Virus record (IMG/VR): IMGVR_UViG_3300010885_026446
Span: 1 to 35,687 of that record
Source of the DNA: a virus
Length of the DNA stretch: 35,687 nucleotides
Direction: 5' to 3' (one strand)
The position numbers and the translations under genes were made by a program. Positions 27,298 to 34,714 of the stretch are shown piece after piece. How positions within the stretch are numbered: position 1 is the first letter of the stretch; each line of letters starts with the position of its first letter. Below the pieces are notes generated by a model. It did not search any database, was not told where the DNA came from, and worked only from the letters and a program-made list of their open reading frames with translations.

Positions 27298-28665
27298 TTA
27301 ATATCCTTGATGTTCTATTTTTTCTTTTGTCATAATTTCTGTTTCTTTAAATTGTAATGTAAGCCTTGTTTTTACTGGCATTCCATCTTCATATGTAACC
27401 CAACCGACTTCGGGTGCATAATCAACCATAATTGTTTCTAATACACAAGGAGCAAATTTGTGTAAATTTTCATTACGTTTTCCAAGATGCATATATTCAA
27501 TTTGAAATACTGAAGGAATATCAAAATATCTACCGCCTCCTCCATGGAGATCCGGAGCAGCATTTAACCTAAATGATTTTATTATATCACGAACAGTTTT
27601 AGATTCAGCTGCAGTTTTAGGCGTAAACGTAAAATCAAATTGAAATCTTCTAAAATCCATTTGTGTAAAAATAACTTCCATTTGAGGGTTAATTGCATAC
27701 CCTTTATTTTTTAAAAGATATTGCGAAACTGCAGTTCCATTATTTACGATACCTGCTGACCCCAAACCTTTTCCGGCAGCTTCTAACATTAATGGATTAT
27801 CAACATCTTTTATAGTTTTTATCGCATCGGGCAAACTTCCATTTTTACCTGCTGCAGCTAATCCGTCATATAAAGAGCTTAAATTTTTACCAAAATCTGC
27901 TCGTTCTCTATAACCTTCGGCTGCTCCACCTGCGGCACCCATTGCATCTGTTAAACTGATGTCATTATATGATGCATGTTGAGATAAAGATACTGTATCT
28001 GGCATATACAAATTTATATATCCAGTTGGTTTCATAACTGGAGAAGAAAATTTAGGATTACCTGAATTTGTAGAAAACCCTGATGCAGCAGCTGAACCGC
28101 TAACTGATTTTAATGGATCATTAATAAAGTTTTTTATAGAGTCCCATGTCCCAGAAGCTGCAGCCATTGGATCTTTTAAGAAACTTGATACTCCAGGAAT
28201 TGACGTTGCTGTATCAGATAATATCGATAGGGAAGCAAGACCACTAAGAGTCCCTCCAACAGTTCCAGAGGATAAAGATCCGCTAATAATGCTTTTAGCT
28301 CCAGCTACAACCCCAACAATAGAAGCTGCACTAGCAGCAGCTTGGTTAGCTGCAGATAATGCTTGATTAGCAACAGTAGCTGCAGTTTTTACTGCTGACG
28401 TTACTCCAGATACAGCTGAGGTTGCAGTTGTCGCAGCAGAATTCATTGTTGTTTGCACATTAGATATCATTGAAGTTGGATTAGACATCACTGATGATGG
28501 TGCACTACTTGATTGACTTCCATATGTAGATTTTGTTGGGGACAGCACAGAAAATGTTATAAAATGACCTTTTCTTGATGACCCTAAATCATGCGGGTAT
28601 GTCATAACTGACGAGCTTCCATCGCCAGCATATAAATCTTTTAAAGGGGAATTTGGATCTGCCAT
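27298..28665 (-). CDS. gp48: Baseplate tail-tube cap gp48
   Basis: First gene of the minus-strand baseplate operon, with a late promoter 35 bases upstream and a weak purine ribosome site. The N-terminus (MADPNSPLKDLYAGDGS, then DLGSSRKGHFITF) and the C-terminal domain (MDFRRFQFDFTFTPKTAAE, SKTVRDIIKSFRLNAAPDL, FDIPSVFQIEYMH) match gp48 of T4-like aquatic phages. Gp48 is a tail-tube-fold protein that sits on the hub and, with gp54, starts tube polymerisation. T4 gp48 has 364 residues. The 455 here come from an Ala/Ser-rich insertion at about residues 50-190. Confidence 0.82.
   Translation of the reverse strand: MADPNSPLKDLYAGDGSSSVMTYPHDLGSSRKGHFITFSVLSPTKSTYGSQSSSAPSSVMSNPTSMISNVQTTMNSAATTATSAVSGVTSAVKTAATVANQALSAANQAAASAASIVGVVAGAKSIISGSLSSGTVGGTLSGLASLSILSDTATSIPGVSSFLKDPMAAASGTWDSIKNFINDPLKSVSGSAAASGFSTNSGNPKFSSPVMKPTGYINLYMPDTVSLSQHASYNDISLTDAMGAAGGAAEGYRERADFGKNLSSLYDGLAAAGKNGSLPDAIKTIKDVDNPLMLEAAGKGLGSAGIVNNGTAVSQYLLKNKGYAINPQMEVIFTQMDFRRFQFDFTFTPKTAAESKTVRDIIKSFRLNAAPDLHGGGGRYFDIPSVFQIEYMHLGKRNENLHKFAPCVLETIMVDYAPEVGWVTYEDGMPVKTRLTLQFKETEIMTKEKIEHQGY
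28631..28638 (+). promoter_or_regulatory. Possible late promoter for the gp4 operon
   Basis: TATAAATC, one mismatch from the late octamer, lies inside the 5' part of gp48 about 85 bases upstream of gp4. No exact octamer faces rightward in the gp48-gp4 gap, so this is the best rightward candidate seen. Confidence 0.3.
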
Positions 28666-28699
28666 ATATTTATTTCTTTTTGTTGGTTTAACTAAATAC

Positions 28700-28707
28700 T
28701 ATTTATA
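28700..28707 (-). promoter_or_regulatory. T4-type late promoter of the baseplate operon
   Basis: The minus strand reads TATAAATA exactly, 35 bases upstream of the gp48 ATG, in the 57-base gap between the divergent gp48 and gp4 genes. It can drive the long run gp48 to the fibre region, in which genes touch or overlap. Confidence 0.78.
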
Positions 28708-28722
28708 TTAATAATTTAGATT

Positions 28723-29178
28723 ATGTCAAAAATAATGAGTAGATATCCAAAACCAAGAAAATGGGTTCCAAAAAATAAAGAGAAGTATAAAGGAGATTGG
28801 GATAATATTATATCAAGATCTTCATGGGAATTACGAGTTTTTAAATGGATGGATGATAATCCATCAGTATTGGAATGGGCATCAGAAGAATGTGTTATTC
28901 CATATAAATCTCCAGTAGACAATAAATTACATAGATATTTTCCTGATATATGGGCAAAAGTAAAAGGAGTTGATGGCAGAATTAAAACATATTTGTTGGA
29001 AATTAAACCGGAATATCAAGCAGTTGCTCCTGAAATTAAAAAACGAATAACTAAACAATATATAACAGAAGTATGTACCTATGCAATAAACCAAGCTAAA
29101 TGGAAAGCAGCAAGAGAATATTGTATGGATAGAAAATGGGAATTTAAAGTTCTAACAGAAAAGGATTTATTTAAATAA
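28723..29178 (+). CDS. gp4: Head completion protein gp4
   Basis: The product has 151 residues, the length of T4 gp4 (150). The sequence SKIMSRYPKPRKWVPKNK, DWDNIISRSSWELRVFKW, the short VLEWASEECVIPY and RYFPDIWAK are typical gp4. The family has a TnsA/restriction-endonuclease-like core: E in SSWELR, D in YFPDIW and the E-x-K in LLEIKPE are the expected active-site residues. In T4 gp4 (with gp50) acts at head completion before tail joining, probably trimming the packaged DNA end. Two ATG codons (28723 and 28735) are in frame. The first is taken, although neither has a good ribosome site. Confidence 0.9.
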   Translation: MSKIMSRYPKPRKWVPKNKEKYKGDWDNIISRSSWELRVFKWMDDNPSVLEWASEECVIPYKSPVDNKLHRYFPDIWAKVKGVDGRIKTYLLEIKPEYQAVAPEIKKRITKQYITEVCTYAINQAKWKAAREYCMDRKWEFKVLTEKDLFK

Positions 29179-29179
29179 A

Positions 29180-29803
29180 ATGAATATTAACAAATCGCCT
29201 GGACCTGCTGAACCGTTAGATCCAAAGTTTCATTTTAAATTTACATTAAGATCTACATTTGATGCAATTGAATGGTTTAAAACTAAAATAAAAGAATTAA
29301 AAACTCCAACGGTAGAACAAAGAGTAGAAGAAAAAGATTTATTAAAGCCTGGAACTAATAAAGCTGATAAATTTGAAGTTGGTAAAATGTATTTGTTTCA
29401 TTACGATCCAAAAGGAAGAAAAAGTTTACCATATTATGACACGTTTCCATTAATATTATTAACTGGTATACATAAAGGCGGATTTACCGGATTAAATTTA
29501 CATTATTTACCTCCAGAACAGAGATTAGTTTTATTAAGTAATTTAACACAAAAATCAGTTTATTTAGATGGAAAATTAGAAAGATTAAATATTAAGTATG
29601 AGAATTTAAAAGGAGTTCAAGAATTTGCATTTTTTGAACCGTGTTTTAAACAATATTTAAAATCTAATATAAGATCGGAAATTAAATTAATTCCGCCAGA
29701 AGATTGGGCTTTTGCTGCTTCGTTACCAATAGAAGCTTTTGTTAAAAAATCAAAACAACAAGTGTGGAAAGAATCGATGGCTACACAAGATATGACACTT
29801 TAA
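29180..29803 (+). CDS. Conserved T4-like phage protein of unknown function (207 aa)
   Basis: The ATG follows the gp4 stop by one base, so translation is likely coupled. The N-terminal 60 residues are charged. The core reads VGKMYLFHYDPKGRKSLPYY, then DTFPLILL, FTGLNLHYLPPEQR, and further on FFEPCFKQYLKSNIRSEIK, PPEDWAFAASLP and KSKQQVWKES. I recall closely similar proteins in T4-like cyanophages beside gp4 and tail genes, annotated only as hypothetical or structural. It lacks recognised catalytic motifs or membrane segments. Its place between head completion and tail-tube genes suggests a head-tail completion or DNA-end role. This is inference, and a gp2-like end protector cannot be excluded. 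Confidence 0.75.
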   Translation: MNINKSPGPAEPLDPKFHFKFTLRSTFDAIEWFKTKIKELKTPTVEQRVEEKDLLKPGTNKADKFEVGKMYLFHYDPKGRKSLPYYDTFPLILLTGIHKGGFTGLNLHYLPPEQRLVLLSNLTQKSVYLDGKLERLNIKYENLKGVQEFAFFEPCFKQYLKSNIRSEIKLIPPEDWAFAASLPIEAFVKKSKQQVWKESMATQDMTL

Positions 29804-29815
29804 AAAGGAATAACA

Positions 29816-30607
29816 ATGTCATTTTTATCAGATACATTATCAGACTTATCGTCATTATTTAATGGTGGTGGACCACAAACAAAAGATGACAAATACCAAA
29901 ATGCATTAAGAGAATTATTAGCATATGATGTTGGTAGAACAGCATATTTTGATGTGTTTATACCACTAAGAGCTGATGGAACAGCATCAGCAAAATATTT
30001 TTGTCACTCTGCGGAACTTCCTGGAGAATCTACTGCTACTGTATCTCAAAAAATATATGGAGTAACGGAAAAGTTTTCAGTAATGACTGGATATAATGAT
30101 ATAACATTATCATTTTACACTTATGGGTCAGAAGTTGAAAATATTAGAAAAATGTTTCTAAGTTGGATTACGTTTATAACTGGAAGAAGTGAATCATTTA
30201 AAGGTAGCGGAAGTACGACATATAATGTTAAATACAAAAGCGAATACACTAAAGATATAGTAATAACTCAATATGCTATAGATGGAAAACCATTATTAAA
30301 AGTAAAATTATTTAGCGCGTTTCCAGTTGCAATAAATCAAGTTCCGCTTGATTGGTCAGCTCAAAATCAAGCTCAATCTCTTAATGTAACTTTTGCATAT
30401 ACAGAATACGAATATGAATTTTTATCTGTTAATTCAAATGGAGCATATTCCAGAGGACCATTAGGAGAATTATTTGGAACAGCAATACAAACAGCAGGAA
30501 TAGTAAATTCAATAACAGGAGCATTTAAAAGCGGAAATCCATTAGCAGCAACATCTACGTTATCAAATTTTAGATTATCATCACCAGAACCATATCAAAG
30601 AAAATAG
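29816..30607 (+). CDS. gp54: Tail-tube-fold protein, probably gp54 tube initiator
   Basis: The ATG has an AAGGA ribosome site. Residues about 25-200 have the T4 gp19-type tube pattern: ELLAYDVGRTAYFDVFIPL, FCHSAELPGESTATVSQKI, VMTGYNDITLSFYTYGSE, then YAIDGKPLLKVKLFSAFPV and FAYTEYEYEFL. Gp19, gp48 and gp54 share this fold. I favour gp54 because the product is longer (263 residues) than gp19 (163 in T4), has a low-complexity C-terminal extension, and lies beside gp26 and the tape-measure gene. A true tail tube gene would normally sit beside the sheath gene gp18. The alternative is gp19. Confidence 0.65.
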   Translation: MSFLSDTLSDLSSLFNGGGPQTKDDKYQNALRELLAYDVGRTAYFDVFIPLRADGTASAKYFCHSAELPGESTATVSQKIYGVTEKFSVMTGYNDITLSFYTYGSEVENIRKMFLSWITFITGRSESFKGSGSTTYNVKYKSEYTKDIVITQYAIDGKPLLKVKLFSAFPVAINQVPLDWSAQNQAQSLNVTFAYTEYEYEFLSVNSNGAYSRGPLGELFGTAIQTAGIVNSITGAFKSGNPLAATSTLSNFRLSSPEPYQRK

Positions 30608-30619
30608 GATTGAAAAATA

Positions 30620-31342
30620 ATGAATGTATTACCACAAATTGACACCCCAACATATACTGTTAAATTACCTATATCTGAATTAACGGTAAAATATAGACCA
30701 TACAAAGTAAAAGAACAAAAAATTCTGAGTATGGCAAAAGAATCTGAGGAAAAAAATACATTAGTAGAAGCTATATTACAAGTAGCACAAAATTGTATGA
30801 TTGACCCAATAGATGTTAGAGAATTACCTATTACCGATGTTGAGTATTTTTATTATACATTAAGAGCAAGATCTGAATCAGAAGTTTTAGAATTAAGATA
30901 TAAATGCGAAAACGTCCATGAAGATAAAGTTTGTGGAACAATTATGGATTATGATTTAAATTTATTAACTGAATTAGAAGTAATTAAAAGCGATATTTCT
31001 CCAATTATTGAAGTTACAGATAAAGTTGGATTAAAGATGCGCCATTCAAGATTTGAACTTGATACTATAGGCGATAAAATTCCTACTCCAGATGAAATTT
31101 TAGAAATTATTGCAAGAAATGTTGAATTTATTTATGATGAAAATTCAGCATATAGCGGTCAAGATGTGCCGATTGCGAATATTATTAATTGGATAGGCGA
31201 ATTACCGCCAGAAAAATATATTAAAATTGAGGAGTTTTTACAAAATGAACCTAAAATAGTTAAAAAATTAGATATAACTTGTAAAAAATGCGGGTTTGAT
31301 CACCATATTGAAGTGAGAGATATTTTTGATTTTTTTATCTAA
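30620..31342 (+). CDS. gp26: gp26 baseplate hub/tail assembly chaperone
   Basis: The ATG has an AGGATTG ribosome site 12 bases after the preceding gene. The 240-residue protein fits the T4 baseplate protein family of gp26 (208 residues in T4). It begins TYTVKLPISELTVKYRPYK and contains REQ-like helices and ELPITDVEYFYYTLRARS. Four cysteines (C96, C105, C221, C224; the latter in CKKCG) could form a zinc ribbon. It lies just before the tape-measure candidate, the place of tail assembly chaperones in other tailed phages. Its last codons (GAT TTT TTT ATC TAA) carry a slippery run that leads into the extension at 31336-31533. It may therefore give two products of 240 and 304 residues. Confidence 0.8.
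   Translation: MNVLPQIDTPTYTVKLPISELTVKYRPYKVKEQKILSMAKESEEKNTLVEAILQVAQNCMIDPIDVRELPITDVEYFYYTLRARSESEVLELRYKCENVHEDKVCGTIMDYDLNLLTELEVIKSDISPIIEVTDKVGLKMRHSRFELDTIGDKIPTPDEILEIIARNVEFIYDENSAYSGQDVPIANIINWIGELPPEKYIKIEEFLQNEPKIVKKLDITCKKCGFDHHIEVRDIFDFFI
31330..31336 (+). promoter_or_regulatory. Putative -1 frameshift site (T TTT TTT)
   Basis: Seven T phased with the gp26 frame as gaT TTT TTT, a perfect X XXY YYZ heptamer. The 0-frame stop follows at 31340-31342, and the -1 frame is closed by TGA at 31327-31329 just upstream. The shift must therefore occur within about ten bases, where the heptamer lies. A weak A/T stem (ATGTT 31352-31356 with AACAT 31365-31369) begins about 15 bases downstream. 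Transcriptional slippage on the T run could yield the same product. Confidence 0.65.
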
Positions 31343-31533
31343 TTCTTGGTAATGTTAATCTTTCAACATATTATAAAACAAACTTTTCTTTAATGCAGCA
31401 CCATAAGTATAGTTTACATGAGTTGGAAGAAATGATCCCTTGGGAAAGGGAAATTTATATTGGTTTATTGGTGCAGTATTTAAAAGAAAAAGAAGAGAAA
31501 CGTAAACAACAAGAAGCTAACAGGAATATTTAA
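31336..31533 (+). CDS. -1 frame extension of gp26 (lambda T-like)
   Basis: After a -1 shift at 31330-31336 the frame is open for 65 codons and stops with TAA overlapping the tape-measure ATG (TAATG). It reads YLILGNVNLSTYYKTNFS, then LMQHHKYSLHELEEM, IPWEREIYIGLLVQYL, ending in a charged EKEEKRKQQEANRNI. The pattern of a helix with PWERE followed by a charged tail resembles the extension domain of lambda GT-type tail chaperones. The only ATG early in this frame (31393) would give 46 residues but has no ribosome site, while most plus-strand neighbours have one. It may correspond in position to T4 gene 51, which follows gene 26. It could also be a separately translated small gene. Confidence 0.65.
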   Translation, partial: YLILGNVNLSTYYKTNFSLMQHHKYSLHELEEMIPWEREIYIGLLVQYLKEKEEKRKQQEANRNI

Positions 31534-34500
31534 TGGCAGACAATACCAATGATAAAAAATCGTCTTGGATAGAAGATAGACTTAAACAAAATTTATCTTC
31601 TGCAGCTCAACTTGGTTCGCAAGTTGGAGCTAAAGCCCAAGAAATTAAACAAGATTACAAGAAATTTGGAAAAGAAGCTAGCGAACTTCCAGGACAGTTA
31701 TCAAGAAATAGAGCAGATAGAGAAGCAATATTAGCAAGAGAAAGTAAATCTAATGCATTAACGGAAAGCCAAAAAGAGCAATTAAAAAATATTTCAAATG
31801 CTGGAGATGCACAAAAATTTGTTGATGCTTCTATATTGGGCAATGAAAATGGAGATTATGGAGCAGGACAAAGCGTATATAATGATTCTATAAAAAGCGC
31901 AGGAAAAGCGTGGCTTGGATTTGGCGAAGATGTTGCTGTAGCAGCTCTAGGTGGACCAGCAATAGGTGCTGCAGCTAAAATTGGAACTAAATTAGGCGGC
32001 GCAGCAATTAAAGGTGGATCTTCTGTATTTAAAGGGGCAGCAGAAGCTATAGGATCAAAACTACCTTCTTTAAAAAGTGTTAGTAATGTATTTAAAAGTG
32101 AAGCAGATATTGCCGCAGAAGCAAAGGTAGCCGAAAAAGCAAGAAGAGAAGCAGCAAGAGAAGCAAAACGAGAAGAAATACGTGGAAATGCAACACGTTC
32201 AAAAAATTCAACTTTTGATTCTAATGCTGAATCTGCAGCAAAAAATGAAGCTGCAGCAGCAGAAGCAAAGGTAGCTGAAAAAGCAGCAGCTAAAGAAAAA
32301 AACGCGGATCCATGGACTGGAGAAACCGTAAACCAAAAAATGTCAAAACCTTTAAAACTAGATAGAATAGATACTGCACCTAAAAAAAGTATGATACCAA
32401 AAGCACTTTTAGGAGCTGCTGCTTTAGATGCAGGTTATGGTATCTATAAAGATCCAGAAGGTGCTTGGAATACTGCTAAAGAATTCGGTAACGATCTTGT
32501 TCACACTGGAATACATGGAGTCGCATCATTAACAGATGACCCAGAAGCAAATGAAAAAAACTGGAATGAAGCATGGGACGGAACAAATTTAGGAGATTTG
32601 GGAGACGCGGCTTCGACTGCAGCATCAGTAGCTACCGGAGCATATGTTGGTTCTCAAGGAAATCCATTTAGAGGAGCAGCATCAGGAATTGTTGGTGGGA
32701 TAGGCGGATTATTTGCTGCAAATAGATCTTCTGAAGCTACATTAAGTTCAATGCCATCAGGCGGAGATTCTGGAATGACTGGTGAATCGCATTTTGGTAG
32801 CGATGATATGTCAGGAAAAAGTGCTGTTGAGATATTAAATAAAATTTATGGCGTAATGTCCAGATTATACGATACTACTTTAACTATTTCCAGAGATACA
32901 GCAGCATTAGTTCGTGGTGCATCTTCTCAAGATGCAGCTAGAGATGCATCAACTGTAAATCTAATGGCAAGACAGAATGAAGGCGGATCATCTCCAATGT
33001 TTTATGGTGGAGGCGAAGGCGGCGGAAGCGAAGGTGGTGGAGGCGAAGGTAAAAAAGATAAAGAAAAAGGTAAAGGATTTTTCTCTAGTTTAATGGATAA
33101 AATTCCTAAAAAAGGAATAGCAGGAACAGCATTATCAGCTATTAGTGGTGCTGGAAATAAACTTGCTAAGGCTGCAAAATTTCTTGGAGGTAATAAAGGA
33201 AAAATTGCTGCTGGACTAGGAGCAGGAGCTATGCTTGTTTCTAAAGATTTGGACGAAGAATTAGAGGGACAAGGTATAACTGATCCATATGCAAAAGAAG
33301 CGATTAAAGCTAAAATGATGTCTGAATCTGGCGGCAAAGGTGGATCAGAAGGAAATTGGACTAAAACTTCCAATTCAAGAATTAGAGAAAAAATGCCGCA
33401 ATTAGCTCATATGAGCGACCAAGAATTAAATGACCTTAAATCTCAAGGAAATGAAGTATTTTTAGATAAAGCATATGAGAAATATGGTGGATTTAAATAT
33501 CGCGGTAGAGGCTTAACTCAATTAACTGGAAAGGCAAATTATGAAGCTGCAGATAAAGCATTAGGATTAAATGGGGAATTGGCTAATAACCCAGATATAT
33601 TAGCAACTGACAAAGAATTAGATAAAAAAGTATCGGTTTGGTTTTATAAAAATGCCGGAGCTGATAAAAAGAAATTTGATAATCAAGAAGATGCAAATAA
33701 ATGGGCTATTAATAAAGCTGGTGGTAAAAAATATGCACCAGGAACTGCTTTAGCTGAAGGAGAATTAGCTAGAGTAAATAAAATTCAACAATCAACTCCA
33801 GGCGGAAACCAAACTGCTGTTGCATCTGCTTCTCCAATAAAAAAAGATTCTGAGGCTACAATAAATCCAGAAAATGTTGTTTCTGGGCAAGGTACTAATG
33901 GAGAAAATGTTATTTCTGGGCAAGGTACTAATGGAGAAAATATTACATTATCTAAAACTGGTAGTGGGGGAGAATCTCGCACAAGAACTGCACCAGAAGT
34001 AGAATTAACAGAAGAACAAAAAGCCTACGAAAAATGGCAAAATGATCCAATAAATAACCCAGATCCTCTTGCTAAACACCATTCAAAAATTAAACCGCAA
34101 GGATATTTGGATGCTAAAGATGCATCTTTAGAAAAACAAAGAAAAACTGTAGAAGCCGATATGAAGGCAAATAGAATTACTACTGACGAAGCAAATGCGA
34201 AATATGATGATATAAATAGAGAACAAAATAATAATGAATGGGCTAAAATGGAAAAAGCAGATGCTACAGCATCTCCATCAAAAAATTCTAAAATAGATGA
34301 CATGGAAGCTGAATTATCAGAAGTGGATAACCAAAAAGCTACATTGCAAGAAGAACGGGATAAATTAGCGCAACTTTCTCCTAGAGATGAAAAAGAAATG
34401 GCATCACAATTAGATCGTTTATCTGATATACATACAGAAATGGGTGCATTAGACCAAAGAAGAAATGCGGTATCAGGAAGCCCAGAATATTTGGCTAATT

Positions 34501-34685
34501 TAGAAAATAGAAAATCTGGAGGAAGTCAACAAGCACCGCAACAAGCAACTGTTCAGCAAGTAGCCTCGGCTCCAACATCTCCAGCTGGAGCGGCTAAATC
34601 TATACCAAATTCTCGAAACGATGAACCAACTTTAAAAATGTTAGAAGAAGGGAATATGTGGAGAACAAATAGTCATGATGCATGA
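31533..34685 (+). CDS. gp29: Tape measure/hub protein candidate with GH19-like domain (1050 aa)
   Basis: The ATG overlaps the preceding stop, with AGGA upstream. The position after gp26 and its extension, the length and the helical, Ala/Lys/Glu-rich make-up (about residues 1-290) fit a tape measure (T4 gp29, 590 residues). A Gly/Ala-rich segment (about 360-400) could be membrane-active. Residues about 585-745 form a GH19/endolysin-like domain: AKMMSESGG with the likely catalytic Glu598, then YGGFKYRGRGLTQLTGKANY (Arg657-Gly666), NNPDILATDKELDKK and VSVWFYKNAGA. The C-terminal third contains a coiled coil (about 925-985) and a short tandem repeat. It probably sets tail length and helps cut peptidoglycan during DNA entry. 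The hydrolase call is firmer than the gp29 homology, which rests on context. Confidence 0.75.
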   Translation: MADNTNDKKSSWIEDRLKQNLSSAAQLGSQVGAKAQEIKQDYKKFGKEASELPGQLSRNRADREAILARESKSNALTESQKEQLKNISNAGDAQKFVDASILGNENGDYGAGQSVYNDSIKSAGKAWLGFGEDVAVAALGGPAIGAAAKIGTKLGGAAIKGGSSVFKGAAEAIGSKLPSLKSVSNVFKSEADIAAEAKVAEKARREAAREAKREEIRGNATRSKNSTFDSNAESAAKNEAAAAEAKVAEKAAAKEKNADPWTGETVNQKMSKPLKLDRIDTAPKKSMIPKALLGAAALDAGYGIYKDPEGAWNTAKEFGNDLVHTGIHGVASLTDDPEANEKNWNEAWDGTNLGDLGDAASTAASVATGAYVGSQGNPFRGAASGIVGGIGGLFAANRSSEATLSSMPSGGDSGMTGESHFGSDDMSGKSAVEILNKIYGVMSRLYDTTLTISRDTAALVRGASSQDAARDASTVNLMARQNEGGSSPMFYGGGEGGGSEGGGGEGKKDKEKGKGFFSSLMDKIPKKGIAGTALSAISGAGNKLAKAAKFLGGNKGKIAAGLGAGAMLVSKDLDEELEGQGITDPYAKEAIKAKMMSESGGKGGSEGNWTKTSNSRIREKMPQLAHMSDQELNDLKSQGNEVFLDKAYEKYGGFKYRGRGLTQLTGKANYEAADKALGLNGELANNPDILATDKELDKKVSVWFYKNAGADKKKFDNQEDANKWAINKAGGKKYAPGTALAEGELARVNKIQQSTPGGNQTAVASASPIKKDSEATINPENVVSGQGTNGENVISGQGTNGENITLSKTGSGGESRTRTAPEVELTEEQKAYEKWQNDPINNPDPLAKHHSKIKPQGYLDAKDASLEKQRKTVEADMKANRITTDEANAKYDDINREQNNNEWAKMEKADATASPSKNSKIDDMEAELSEVDNQKATLQEERDKLAQLSPRDEKEMASQLDRLSDIHTEMGALDQRRNAVSGSPEYLANLENRKSGGSQQAPQQATVQQVASAPTSPAGAAKSIPNSRNDEPTLKMLEEGNMWRTNSHDA
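33881..33942 (+). repeat. 33-base tandem duplication in the tape-measure candidate
   Basis: Two nearly identical 33-base units (starts 33881 and 33914) encode SGQGTNGENVI and then SGQGTNGENI, in the linker after the GH19-like domain. It looks like a flexible linker expansion. Confidence 0.8.
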
Positions 34686-34711
34686 AAAAAGGGAGCCGAA
34701 GCTCCCTTTTT
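34685..34711. terminator. Bidirectional intrinsic terminator
   Basis: A perfect 6-bp G/C-rich stem (GGGAGC 34691-34696, GCTCCC 34701-34706) is flanked by six A and five T, so it has a T run in both directions. It lies between the convergent tape-measure gene (ends 34685) and gp32 (ends 34715). On the minus strand the loop is C(UUCG)G, the extra-stable tetraloop known from T4 transcripts. The fit for stopping gp32 transcripts is excellent. Confidence 0.92.
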
Positions 34712-34714
34712 CGT

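Noticed and set aside
28666-28722. Origin or attachment site between the divergent gp48 and gp4 genes
   Set aside because: The 57-base gap holds only the late promoter octamer and A/T-rich sequence; no iterons or long inverted repeats were seen.
31393-31533. Free-standing 46-codon gene 51-like ORF
   Set aside because: Its ATG has no ribosome site and the frame is open back to the slippery run in gp26, so a frameshift product is preferred, though not proven.
33002-33373. 123-codon minus-strand frame within the tape-measure candidate
   Set aside because: It is a proline/serine-rich shadow of a Gly/Lys/Glu-rich coding region and has no ribosome site.
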